Below, piece after piece: positions 10,822-21,968 of a stretch of DNA of 64,000 nucleotides. The DNA lies in NCBI GenBank assembly GCA_015680685.1, contig MNCI01001005.1, positions 70,529 to 134,528 of the forward strand, written 5' to 3'. Positions within the stretch are counted from its first letter, which is position 1; every line of letters starts with the position of its first letter. The DNA comes from Gnetum montanum (Eukaryota; Streptophyta; Gnetopsida; Gnetales; Gnetaceae). The notes beneath the pieces are model-generated. The model was not told the DNA's origin. It did not search any database and saw only the letters and a program-made list of their open reading frames with translations. Made by a program: the position numbers and the translations under genes.

Positions 10822-11703
10822 TGATGAACCATATTTTATCTAGATCTAATATTGGATATTTGATATTAGATCCCTGATATCATATACCTAATATTGGGGC
10901 CCAAGAAGCAATGTCAAATATCCGATATCAAAGGATGTGTGCCAACCTATAAATATAGCACTTGGGTGCACGATTTGGGCATATGTTTTATCATAGCATA
11001 GCAAAGCTCTTGTAGTTTCCTTTCTTTAGAGTTACAATATTTCCCAAAGTTCTTGTAGCATGAGTTATTGAGTGTACGAATCTTTATTCGAGCATTGTTG
11101 TACCTAAGCACGGTAGTATCTACAGTAATAAAGATGAGCTTTCTAATAAACCTTGTAGCACCTTAGCTAAACTAATTATTTTATTTAGGAATTTAATTCT
11201 TTATGTAATTTTAATTAATTTTTCCAAGTAATTAAGCTAATATAAGTTACCTAAGTTAAATAACAATAAATTAAGCACATAAGTATGATCGCTTCGAGCA
11301 TGTGCATGATGCTTGGTAATCCCAACAACACTTAATATTTGGTAACCCAGTGGCATTAGACATGTTTAGGATGTGTATAGAAAGTTGGATTTGATACTTA
11401 TGTTAGGATCAGTTAGAGATTAATGAGTTAGTTAGATTAAATTATCCATTAAAATACTTCATTCGTTTATTTTAAGCACCAAAAACATAAACATAAAAAT
11501 TGATAAAAGTCAAATGTCTCAGTTGCACTTAACCATACCTTTGCATTTAACAAGTGTAATTGGGAAGGTAATGATTATAAAGATTAGATTTCACTTCCTG
11601 AAACTATTGTACTTGAAAACTTAAGGTCTATAGAATTTTACCAAATCAAGTGTGAATGCTTGTAATTTGTATGGTTGAGAATAGGGGTATATTATGCTCA
11701 TCA
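10822..11703 (+). repeat. 5' LTR of element A
   Basis: Starts TGATGAACCAT and ends GCTCATCA. U3 carries GATATC and GATATT repeats (10850-10935), decayed relatives of the GCGATATCGC palindromes of the H LTR, followed by a TATAAATA box near 10950. It also contains the GGTAACCCAGTGGC block near 11340. Confidence 0.88.
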
Positions 11704-11704
11704 T

Positions 11705-11722
11705 TAGTACCATTGTCATGGA
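11705..11722 (+). promoter_or_regulatory. Primer binding site of A (tRNA-Asp type, decayed)
   Basis: tagtaccattgtcatgga aligns with the B site (37964) and the G site (32217-32234, minus). All three look like C-to-T decayed forms of the TGGCGCCGTTGCCGGGGA primer site used by Athila-type elements. Confidence 0.6.
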
Positions 11723-11939
11723 CCTTTAGTTTGTTACATGCACTATCTAGGATTTAGTGAAAAAATTATTTAACATTGTCAAAACAAACCCTAAAGTCAT
11801 ATCATACATTAAAATAACTACAAAAATTATAAAAAGCCCACTACATTTCTTATCTTCTAATGCAAGATGTCTTCTTCTCACAGATGTGATTCTCTGCCCA
11901 AGTCTAATGAAGTAAATTAGTAGGTACCCTAGTAATATA

Positions 11940-13350
11940 GAGTGATATATGCTCATCCTGATGAGTATGTATCCAATTTCACCTTTGTTCTATACTAGGA
12001 TGAATTATAGTGATGAGACATGTAGGGCAACATTTTGTTGTCACCCAATTGATCCATTCCTATGATGCCCCATCAAACTTTTATTTAGTTTGGCATCCAA
12101 GGGCTTCATGATAAATATGTTATGCAAGATAGTGATGCCAAGGATTATGATCCCACTAATGCATAACATCTGAGGGATTGACAACTAGAGGAGCACTATG
12201 AGTCTATGAAGGGAGAGTGATCCAATGATTCCCTCATTTTCGATGTACCAAAAAGATGGTGGAGAACATTTCTTTGGGGGGTTTTCATATAGAGAGACTC
12301 CTCTCTTTAACTTCAGTGAAGCAAGTCAAAACCAAAGCCTACAATCCATGATACATAATCGTTATTCTAGCAAGAACAGATCCAACGATAAAGGAGGATC
12401 TAAGGAAGAGAGTCATGGAGGGGATGCGGGTAAGCAACATGATCATGATCATCGCTATGACCACTAAAGAGGGGATGGTAGGCACCATGATGGTGGTAGC
12501 CCTCCTTCCTCTTTACCTTCATTGTCATCTTCTTCCTCTTCTAGCTCTAAACCCAACTACAAAGGATGTGATCATGCTGCAAGTGATTAACGAGATTGAG
12601 AGAATCAAGAGACCATCAAATAAGTCAAGATTTGGGGTGTAGGCATTTAAGAGAGGCCCATCACCACAAATGAAGGGTAGTAAATGGCATCATAGGCACT
12701 AGCATCATAGCTATAATGAGCTTTTGTTCATCACCCAAAGCATGCTAAACATTGCAAAGGTGATGAGAATTCCTATAAGACACATAAATGATAGCCAAAT
12801 CAAGATGCTAGACATGAAAAATATTCTCAAGTTCAAAGGGGAATATAACTCAAATTTTCAGAACTATCTTTAGGCTTTTCATGATGACTATGCCTTGTAA
12901 AATATAGAAAAAAACTAGCAAAACCTTAAGTTGTTTCCCAGGGTACTCATCAAGGAGGTAGAAAGCTAGTATCAGTCCTTGGAGCTAAAATCAATCTATA
13001 GATGGAGTACGATGCTCGAACTACTTAATGATAAGTATCAAATGTACTCCTAAGTGTTCAATATAAGAAGGTAGATCCAAGGTTGGAAGTATGAAACACA
13101 TGAGTCCTTGGATGCCACCATGGATAGATATTATTCCTTATTACATTGATGTCTTGGCCATGGTTACTCTTAGTAGGAACTGTAATGATCAAAAATGTCA
13201 ATGGTTGGAACACTGATGGATCCATGGGCACATAGCCTAACCCAAAGTCCATGTGAGGGCCTACTAGAGGTGGAGACAAGGTGCCCTAAATGGTCTTGTC
13301 AATCAAACAAGAACTTACTAGATGTAACTGAGGTGCAGTGTGGTTAGCCA
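11940..13350 (+). pseudogene. Gag remnant of element A
   Basis: Heavily interrupted gag, recognised mainly by colinear similarity to B (38170-39320). Shared segments include a Ser-rich low-complexity N-terminal part (near 12500 in A and 38700 in B), the KFKGEYN or RFEGVYN block, the QAFHD-like block, and residues SLEL followed by WSTMLELLNDKYQMYS (A, near 12990-13050). Many stops are present. Most open frames here are out of the real frame. Confidence 0.65.
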
Positions 13351-14029
13351 TGATGCTAATGCAAAATAATGCTAAGTGTTTGCGTAGTGTTCATAGTGTT
13401 GATGGTGTAGAGCATAGTCATGGGTGCTTGAAGGGATGATCATAGTTAAGGATTTTGGAAAAAATGAGGGTATCAGTATTTTCCAAGTTTTATTCCTAGG
13501 AGAACTCGGACTAGGATGACAGCCAATCAAACCCCAGCTCCCTTGGTTAGTAACCCCTTTAACTTTACTAACTATCATGATATCCCAAAATCACTTGAAA
13601 ATATAATTTTTTTTTATCCCACAAACCCTTATAGTGATGTTAAATTCCATCCTTATTCTCATCCTATTCCTACACTAGTTCCTCCATCCTCAATATAGCT
13701 ACTACTTGCTCCATCCATGTAGGGTGAACTTCCAGCTCAGCCATAGAAATGCAATGCTACCAAGGCCATCAATCTAAAGTTGGTTAATCAACTAAGTGGT
13801 TTAGAACCTCATGCTCATAAAATACCTTTCTTTTTATTCAACTACCCAACTAGACCCTCACATACACCTATAACTAGAAACCCTACTTCACTATCTCCCT
13901 CTACATCTAATCCATTTAAGTCCCCTTCAAATCAAATACTACCTAGAATTCATAATGTTATCCTCACTTATGTCATATCTAATTTGTTCTAGGTGGGAAA
14001 CCTTCCTAGAAAATTAGCTATTCTTGGAA

Positions 14030-14300
14030 GTCCACTTATCTATTTACAAATTCTAGGAATGAACTACGTAAAGCTCTTCTTGATTTAGGTTCTGATGTTA
14101 ACTTGATTTCTCATGAGATGTATACTACTTGGAATCTACCACCTCTCAAAAAGAGCAATATATAATTGGAATTGGTAGACTTGTCCATAACCATCCCATT
14201 GGAATTGGTAGGAGACATTGTGACCACTTTTTGTAGGTGGTCTTATCTTGTTAATTTCCTAGTAATCAAGATTGAGAACTAAGAAGGAAGTTCCATGCAT
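14030..14300 (+). pseudogene. Protease remnant of element A
   Basis: The translation contains ALLDLGSDVNLIS at about 14070-14115, the D-L-G-[SA] active-site region typical of Athila-type proteases. It is followed by an SITIPLELVGDIV block matching element B (SITIPLGLVEDIM) and a WSY...NFLVIKIEN segment. In-frame stops are present. Confidence 0.7.
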
Positions 14301-14835
14301 CAAGTACAATGATACAAGGTGCAATTGTATGTAGAAACTCTGTTCCATGAAACAAGTTTCTATTTTTGTATGTAGATAGTATGTACATGAAGCAAATATT
14401 TAAAGGTTTCTATATGCAGTAGCCACAAAATAAGAGGGCACCCAGTGGTTAATCGCTAATTTTAAAAATAGCATAATGTACATGGAATCTACTGAGAGTC
14501 TAACATGCACTTATGTCATAGGCATGGATGAGCTAGAGTAAGTTCATCACCAACTCTCTAATAATACAAATGATGATGCCTATTAGGGAGAGCTAGAAAT
14601 TCCCAAAAATTTTAAATAAGAGCACCTTGAGCTAAAAAATCTACCTACTAACATGGAATATGCAATCTTGAAAAATGAAAAGTCAATAATAATCAATGCA
14701 AATATTTCTTTTAAATAGAAACAAATGCTATTGAAAGTGGTTAATTGATGGCCAATAGCCTTTTCTTGGTCATATCCTAAACTCATTGGAGTTGATCCAT
14801 GGTTTTGTTAGCACTACAGTTATACTAATCCATCC

Positions 14836-15000
14836 ATGAGACCAAAGAGGAAACTACAATGGCAGTTGAATCCAAAATTGAAGAAAATTGTCAAAGAGGA
14901 CATTAAGAAACTCCTTAAGGTGGGGTTCATCTATCCCATTGTGTATAGTAAGTGGAACATCCCACTTGTGATAGTGCCAAAGAGAGATGGCAAATGGACA
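14836..15000 (+). pseudogene. RT N-terminal fragment of element A
   Basis: Open from the ATG at 14836. Residues NPKLKKIVKEDIKKLLKVGF and then IPLVIVPKRDGKW are the start of a gypsy RT domain (basic helix, GFIYPI, PLV-VPK-DGKW). The RT stops here: from about 15000 the frame runs into integrase-region sequence that in B lies about 1.3 kb further on. The catalytic YMDD-type motif is absent because of the deletion. Confidence 0.75.
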
Positions 15001-15790
15001 TCTCTACAAGGTGTGCACCAATGGCCTAGTTCATTGGTGTGTCCCTAATGCTGTCAATTGCACATTCTCTAGGATGCTCATGAGGGTCCTTGTGTGGGCC
15101 ACTATGTTGAGAAAAACATGGCCATTAAAATCCTAATGGAAAGGTATTCTTGGCCAATACCTTTTAGGGATGCTCATCAAATTTTCCACTCTTGTCAACA
15201 CTAACAATGAGATGGTGGAATAACCGCTTGAATGAAAGGACCTCATTGGGCCTTAACTTCATGGATCCCATCATGCCCATGTCAAATGAAAAGGTGTACA
15301 TAATATTTATTATTGAATATTATATTAAATGGGTAGAAGCATGGTTTGTACAGTAGAATGTTATAAATAGGTTTGGTGTGCCATGTGCAGTAATCTCTGA
15401 TAATGGAACCCACTTTATAGACACTACCTTTCGAAAGCTCATGCAACACTTGAAGGTTAAGCATAAATTAATAACACCTTATCATCCCCAAGCCAATGGT
15501 CAAGCTAAGGTTACAAATAGTAAAATCACTAAGAGCTTGACAAGAATAGTTAACAAATATAGGAGAGACTACAACACAAAACTCAATGGTGCCCTTTAGG
15601 CCTATTAACCAACATGGAAACTCCTTATTGGCTACTCACCCTATGAGTTGATGTACAGAAAATTACCAAGTCTCCCTATTTAATCCAATCTTTGTACACT
15701 ATCAGAAGTCTATGACCTTAACCTTAACTTTAAGTATAGCATAGGAGGAAAGATTAATAAATCTTAACCTACTAGATGAAAACTAATTGG
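15001..15790 (+). pseudogene. Integrase remnant of element A
   Basis: Begins at the deletion junction with the HHCC zinc-binding region (QDAHEGPCVGHY near 15070-15105). The core follows, with the open part 15378-15599 containing the DNGTHFID motif and YHPQANGQA, the D...E signature region of gypsy integrases. In the reading frame the Glu after YHPQANGQ is replaced (KVTNS follows). B is colinear at 42960-43780. Stops and frameshifts make it non-functional. Confidence 0.8.
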
Positions 15791-15799
15791 TGGCCTTGT

Positions 15800-17641
15800 C
15801 ATCTAATGAGTTGCATAAGGCATTCAATAAAAACTGACATAAGCTTAGAATAAGGAAAGTAAAATTTCAACTAGGAGATAAGGTCCTCTACTAGAACCCC
15901 ACACATATATCTCAATTAACTAAGTTTTAGACATTTTGAAAAGGACCTTACATCATTTATGAAACATTTTTCTTTGGGGCCATGTTGATCTACAAACTTG
16001 AGAGCCCAAAAAAAAAGAAGTTGGTCAACAACCAACAAAAAAATCCTTTCCATGAGCATAAGCAAGCTACTGCAACAAATACCCTACTAGATGGACGATT
16101 ACACTTAATTTTTTAAATCTTTTCCTTTCAACCTAATTGTGGTGGAGATGGCCATCCATGCTAACCATATACATGGCTCCTTAGTTTCTCTATTTTTTGT
16201 TTTACATATTTCTTTTGCAAATTTTTTATTTTATTCCTTTTTTATTTGAAAATTTTAGACTTGGAAAGGATTCAAAGGTGTGAATAGGGTGTGAATTCAA
16301 GGGAACTTGGTACTCTTTGTGCTTTTCTACTTGGGTGCATGTATGTTTTTATGGATTTCTTATTGTTTCATGTTAATCAATAACATGAAGTTGAATAAGT
16401 CTTTCCATGGTGTGGTTCCCATTTCAAAAAAAAATGATGGAAATTCAAACCACACCCATTAGACAAAATAAACTAGCTACAAGCATTGGTTATGGGACTA
16501 AAGAGACATGTTACCCATGCCTAAAGGTCCCCCTCTAACTAAGGCCTTTTCTAAGTTCCTACTTCTCTTTTCTTCTTAAAATAAGAAATGGTGGTTGTTC
16601 TATGAGAGCACTCTTCTGTCTTGAGGTGGTGGATCGATCTTGTGTCACTAAACATGGTTGATTGGTCTAGACTAAGGATGGATTTTATTAGGTCACCTAA
16701 CCACAAAATTCACAAGGAATTCATGTGACCTTCATTAGGAACTCCATTGCACTTTCTCTCTCATCCATCTATGCTTTCCTTGCCTCACCTCACTACTAGT
16801 ATTCATGATCATGTTTCATGTCTTGGTTTGATGTGTCCAAATTCTTAGTTAGTTTATTTTGGGTTTTTGTACTTAACTTTCCATAACCATTAATCATCAA
16901 TGGGACCCACAAACTCCTTGGTTTGAGGTTATGAAAGGACAACAAAGCTTGTGTGCCTACTTTGGGGAGGACCTGTTTACATACCTATTGGTTAGATTAG
17001 CTAAGTTCTTTATCCTTAGAAATTCTCACAATCAAATCCTTTTACATGTCCCATTAATGAAATCCAATTGTGCACATCTTCATAATGTTTTTTAGTGAAA
17101 TTCACTTTTTTTTATTACGAATTCTTTAAACCTCTTTAAGCATTTTATCACATTTGTGATTTTTAGAATTTAATAATGGATCATTTATCCATTTCACCCT
17201 ATTTCTTAATCTTCCTGTTAAAACTATTAAAGGAATAAATCCACCAAAATCACAACCTAGCCAAGTGTAACTACTGATGAGACAAGGTATCTAAAGGATA
17301 TACGTTACACATTGCACAGTAATATGCAATTTTGTTGTGATTGCAATGGGAAGCATGGATTGGAAGTAGGAATATCTTCATCAAAGAAGAAGTAGTAACA
17401 TCATGCAACAAAGACCCTTCATGATCATTGAATCTTCTCCCTCAATTTTGGATAAGGTATTCAATTCTATTGTCATGAATACCCAATTTTGTAAAAGATT
17501 GTATATTTATACACTTGGTCACTTAGTGTCTATCTATTTCTTTTGAGTTAATTTAGATTTTAGTAAATAATCTCATACCTTCCCAATATTTTGTAACGAA
17601 CTTGTTCCTCCTTTTGTTCACTTAAGGAGGAGTTTTCATTC
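15800..17641 (+). other. 3' noncoding region of element A
   Basis: Colinear with B 43800-45426. Shared blocks include gagagcccacac-like text near 16000, a gagatggccatcca block, ggtgtggttcccattt, acaagcattggttatggg and gtgcctac-t-tggggagga. No ORF is supported. An env-like frame like that in H is not recognisable here. Confidence 0.65.
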
Positions 17642-17654
17642 AGTCATGGGGGTA
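17642..17654 (+). promoter_or_regulatory. Polypurine tract of element A
   Basis: agtcatgggggta directly before the 3' LTR, identical to the tract of H at 2487-2499. Confidence 0.78.
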
Positions 17655-18502
17655 TGATGAATTGTATTTTGTTTGGCTCTGATATCAGGGCCCAAGAAGT
17701 GATGTCAAATATTTGATATCATGGAATGTGTACTGGTCTATAAATATAATGCTTAGGCACACAATTTGGGCATAGGGTTTGTCATATCATAGCAGAGATC
17801 TTGCAGTTTCTTTTCTCTAGTGTTAGAATATTTTTCAAAGTGACTGCAACATGAGTCATTAAGTGTATGGATCTTTATTTAAGCACTACTGTACCTAAGC
17901 ACGGTAGTGTGTGTGGCAATAAAGATGAGCTTTCTAATAAAACTTGTAGCACATTGGCTAGATTAATTATTTTATTTATCTATTTAATGATTTATGAAAT
18001 TTTATTTAATGCTTCTGAGTAATTAAGGTAAACTAAGCTAAGCTAAGATAGTTAGGTTAAATAGTAATAAATTAAACACATATGTACGACCACTTCGAGC
18101 ATGTGCATGACACATCATAATCCTAGTAACACAACATTTGGTAATCCAGTAGAATTAGATGTGTTAAGTATGTGTATGGAATGTGGGATCGAATACTTAT
18201 GTTAGAATTAATTATAGACTAATGATTTAGTTAGATTAAATTATCCATTAAATTAATTCATTCCTTTATTTTAAGCACCAAGAACATCAACATAAAAAAT
18301 GATAAAAATTAGATACCTTAGTTGCACTTAACAATACTTTTACATTTCACAAGTATAACTAGGAATACAATGATTGTAACAATTACATTTCACTTCCTAG
18401 AACTAGTGTACTTGAAGACTTAAGGTCTACGGAATTTGACTAGATCACATGTAAATACTTGTGATTTGTATGGTTGAGCATAGGGGTATTCACTGCTCAT
18501 CA
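17655..18502 (+). repeat. 3' LTR of element A
   Basis: Starts TGATGAATTG and ends GCTCATCA, then AGTGG. It is a direct repeat of 10822-11703 with the TATAAATA box near 17740, but lacks part of the U3 repeat region. Confidence 0.88.
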
Positions 18503-18507
18503 AGTGG

Positions 18508-19470
18508 GTAGAATAATAAAGAAAATTATAGGAGTTACTTGCAAATGGTTTCATGAGAAAATCCATTTTACTTTATTTAGTTCTAGTAATGCTTATGCCA
18601 AAGAAGAATAATAATGAATGGAGGATATGCATTGACTCTAAGGAAGTCAATAAGATAATAGTGAGGCATGCATTTTTTATTCAAAGGATGGATGATATGC
18701 TTGATGCCATTACCAATGTAGATATTTTTAGTAAAATTGATTTGAATAGTGGTTATCATTAAATTTGAATTAGACATGGTGATAAATGAAAGATATATTT
18801 TAAAACACTAGTGGATTGTTTGAGTGGTTGGTGATGCCCTTTGAAATTAGAAATTCATCTGCTACATTCATGAGGTTGATGCATGATGTACTTAAAGATT
18901 AGATTGGTAAGAATTTTATTATTTTTTAACAATTTTTTAGTGTACAATTCTAATGAATATGAGAACTTGGATCACTTAAGAAGAGTGTGTCTAAAATTTA
19001 AGAAGGCACATTTGGTAATCAATGTGAAGAGCAATCATTTCTTTAATAGGAAAATCAAATACATCAAGCATGTGATTTCCAAAAATCAAATTTAGATGGA
19101 AGTATCGAGATGAGGACTATTAGAGATTGGGCAACTCCTAAGAATGTTGGGAAAGTAAGATCATTCCTTAGTTTAACAAGGTTTTATCAAAGATTCATAA
19201 AAAAATTCAATGATATTTCTTCATATATGTTTGATTTTTTAAAGAAAAATAAATATTTTAAGTTTTGTGATGAAATCAAAAGGAGCTTTAATTTTCTAAA
19301 AAAAAAAAAAATAGTGAGTCAATGCTTACAATTCTATATGTTTAGAAGATTTTTTAGGTGGAGGTGGATGCAAATGGACTTACCATTTGAGGGGTACTTT
19401 TACAAGAATGAAGAATGTAAGCTTATTACTTTATTTTCTAAAAGGTTAAATGAGTCAACGTAAAAATATA
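18508..19470 (+). pseudogene. Reverse transcriptase remnant of element E
   Basis: E coding sequence resumes after the A insertion. The open part 18553-18762 holds PKKNNNEWRICIDSKEVNKI and the KIDLNSGYH block, classic gypsy RT motifs. Next come a decayed P-F-G type block and the position of the DD catalytic motif, where FFNNFLVYNSNEYE stands for YFDDILIYS, so both catalytic Asp residues are lost. The connection domain (19110-19463) has WATPKNVGKVRSFL and YQRFIKKF. The motifs are chromovirus-like. Several stops and at least two frame changes are present. Confidence 0.82.
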
Positions 19471-19790
19471 GCATATATAAGAAGGAGTTTTATGTTTGTC
19501 TTTAAAAAATTAAGCATTGGAGACATTAGTTATTATCCAAGGAGTTCATCTTGATGATGGATCATAACCACTTTAGTTTCTAATTTCTTAAAATAAGTTG
19601 AGTGCTAAATACATAAAATGTATTGTATAATTGCAAGATTTCAATTTTGTACTTAGCAAAAAATTTAAAAAGACAATGTGATAGCCAATGCATTATTTAT
19701 GGTGCATGTGGTTGATTTCAATGTACTACATGTGGAAGGTCTGGGTGATTTTGCCGCTTTTTATGAGCATGATTATGATTTTGGGTAGAT
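19471..19790 (+). pseudogene. RNaseH remnant of element E
   Basis: Decayed continuation of pol. The YKKEF (the E-containing TEKELLA position), LLMMDHNHF and DNVIANAL-type segments are visible in fragments in the correct order between RT and integrase. Identification rests on order and short motifs. Confidence 0.5.
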
Positions 19791-19899
19791 GTGAAAAACC
19801 CTCAAGGAAGCATTGTTGAGTTGGATAGGGTAGTGGAGAGACTATCATATTTAAGATAAACTATTATTCCAAAATAGGAAGGTATGTGTTCTTAAGTAT

Positions 19900-20600
19900 G
19901 AGTTTAGAAAGAAATTATTATTTTGAAAAGCATTGTGATGACATGGCAGGTTATATGGGTAGGGATAAAACATTGGATATAATGGGTAGAAACTATTTAT
20001 GGCCTAGAATGACATTTTGAGTTTCCAAGTCTGTGAATGAGTGCTTGACATGTCAAAAAAATTCAAAGGACATAAAGGAGTGAATGGACAGTACATGCCT
20101 TTGTCAATTCCAAAGGATTCATGGAAAAATATGTCAAGGGATTTTATGAGTGATATTCCAAAGACCAAGAGTGCGAACAATGCTATTTTTGTTGTGGTGA
20201 ATAGGTTCTCCAATATGGAAAACTTCATTCCATGCAAAAATATGAATGATGCATTTCATATGGAAAATTTAATTTTCCAGCATGTTGTAAAATTACATGA
20301 TATTAATTTGAATATTATTAGTGATAGAGACTCCAAGTTCACTAGTCATTTTTGAATGTTCCTCTAGAAAATTTTAGGAACAAAGCTAAATTTTTCTAGT
20401 GTATATCATCCATAATTTGATGGTCAAATTCAAGTGGTGAAAAATCCTTGTTAAATATTTTGGGATATTATGTGATGAACATCCCAATCAATGGAAAAAT
20501 TTGTTATGTCATGTTGAATTTTTGTATAATGATGCTTTTCATATTATCATTGGAAAAAGCCCATTTTAGATGAATTATGATTTTTTTTCAAAGATGGTTG
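19900..20600 (+). pseudogene. Integrase remnant of element E
   Basis: The zinc-binding part near 19935-20070 ends in CLTCQKN. The open core 20041-20355 contains the central-domain opening (SWKNMSRDFM, where the first catalytic Asp lies) and the second block IISDRDSKFTSHF, containing the DRD motif. The downstream YHP-Q-DGQ-E segment near 20405-20440 is broken by a stop. Order and motifs are typical of chromovirus integrase. Confidence 0.8.
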
Positions 20601-20739
20601 ATAATGTAAAGAGCTTTAAGGATGAAACATAACTCAATGCTAATTTTTTGCTAGAGATGAGGGATCTTCATGCACAAGTAAAGGTAAATCTCAAAAAGAA
20701 GACTCAAGAAAGATTTCTCAAGAGGAATGAGGATAAGCA

Positions 20740-21180
20740 AAAGGCTATATTTGATATTAGCAACTTAGTTTAGGTGCACTTAAAACAGAAGAGATTAAGA
20801 GGTATCTACTTCTCTGAGTTGAAATTCAAGAAGATGGATCCTTTTAGAGTCAAGGCCAAAATTAATAATAATGCTTTTGAGATTAACTTATCCAACAATT
20901 TTGATATTTATTTTTCATTTAATGTTTCAACTCTTAGGCACTACCATGGATTGATTGATGATGAAAACTTATAGGGTAGCATTAATATGTTGAAGGGAGC
21001 TATTAATCAGTCCAAAATTTTAATGAAGAGGAAGATAATTATACTTAAGTAGAGAGAAGCTTCAAGAAATTGGGAAGTGAAGAGGCATGAGTACTTGATC
21101 CATTGGAAGGATTAATCAATGGATGATGGTGTATGGGTCCATGAGACCAAACATGTTGAGTGAGGAATCACTTCTATGCA
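20740..21180 (+). pseudogene. Integrase tail and chromodomain-like region of E
   Basis: The open part 20774-20974 shows the conserved integrase C-terminal GPY/F-type block (KMDPFRVKAKINNNAFEINL) and then the FNVSTLRHYHG segment. After a stop, 21050-21170 encodes REASRNWEV, EYLIHWKD and GVWVHE in order, matching the chromodomain layout of a YLVKWKG-type strand followed by a W at the cage position. A chromodomain at this place defines chromoviruses and directs integration to heterochromatin. Confidence 0.72.
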
Positions 21181-21210
21181 TACTCTTTTGTTTACATGGG
21201 CTCACTTTTT

Positions 21211-21225
21211 AAAAGGTGAAAGAGC
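21211..21225 (+). promoter_or_regulatory. Polypurine tract of element E
   Basis: aaaaggtgaaagagc, nearly all purine, ends at the LTR start TGGTATAGG. Confidence 0.65.
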
Positions 21226-21968
21226 TGGTATAGGAACACCTCTTCCAATTCTCTTTTCTTCTTCCCAAAAATTATTTTTGCACATTTTAGCTTTGTGAAG
21301 ATGTCTAGAATATATAGGAGATATATTGACTAAGATTTCATCTTGCATAAGAGATGTCTTACATGTGTAGGAGAAATCTTAGCTGAGAAGGAGACATCTT
21401 ATCTTATTTAAAGATATCTCAAGTGAGAAGTTGCATATTTTATGAGATATCTTTGGGGAGATGTCTCATACTAGCAAGAGATATCTTCCACTCTCAAGAT
21501 AAGTCTCACCTAAATGGTGAAAGTTTATAGAAAATATCCTAGGAAAGCTAAAGATGATCCATATAGTTAGGAAAACATCCAAATTGGAAAGGAGCTGAGT
21601 TAGAAGAGATAAAAAGGTAAACATTCAAATATCTTCAAGTTAATCTTGAAGAAATTTTTTCTCATTCTAACTTGTGTTCTTGATTGTGAATTACAATATT
21701 AATTCTAACTTGTGATAGATATTCTCATTCAGTTATCCCTTGAATTAAGGATAATCGTTGTATGGTTGTACCACCTCATGCTCTACAACATCATTAAATG
21801 TTGTAAGTGAATTGATGTTATGGGTTATGGAACCAAGATTGTAATTTTCTTTACATTAATTTAAGATAGCTAATTCTTTTTTGTTTTGTAGTAAATTATT
21901 TTATCTTCCTAATATCTGGATTCAATATATGTTTTTGAAAGGTTTAAAATTTGAGTGATCTTACTCCA
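21226..21968 (+). repeat. 3' LTR of element E
   Basis: A 743-bp LTR from TGGTATAGGAACACC to TTACTCCA. It matches the split 5' LTR (4138-4645 plus 8442-8845) and contains many agatgtctc or agatatctc motifs between 21300 and 21500. F RNaseH coding sequence on the minus strand resumes at 21969. Confidence 0.82.

Larger units (their letters stand above)
10822..18502 (+). mobile_element. Element A: deleted Athila-like element in E
   Basis: A 7.7-kb LTR element with LTRs 10822-11703 (882 bp) and 17655-18502 (848 bp), TGATGA...CATCA termini and a perfect AGTGG duplication. It holds a decayed tRNA-Asp-type primer site, gag, protease and the N-terminal part of RT. An internal deletion near 15000 then joins RT directly to the integrase zinc-binding region, so most of RT and all of RNaseH are missing. 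A long 3' noncoding region follows. Element B has the same gene order and closely similar gag and 3' regions, so A and B belong to one family. Confidence 0.9.
4138..21968 (+). mobile_element. Element E: chromovirus split by two insertions
   Basis: A Ty3/gypsy element with 5' LTR, gag, protease, RT, RNaseH, integrase, chromodomain-like tail and 3' LTR in plus-strand order. D (4646-8436) sits in its 5' LTR and A (10822-18502) between protease and RT, each flanked by a 5-bp duplication. Removing both inserts with one copy of each duplication leaves about 6349 bp, a normal chromovirus length. The right edge is clean: the LTR ends TACTCCA at 21968 and F coding sequence resumes. The left edge is approximate because the first bases of the 5' LTR are poorly preserved. 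Confidence 0.82.
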
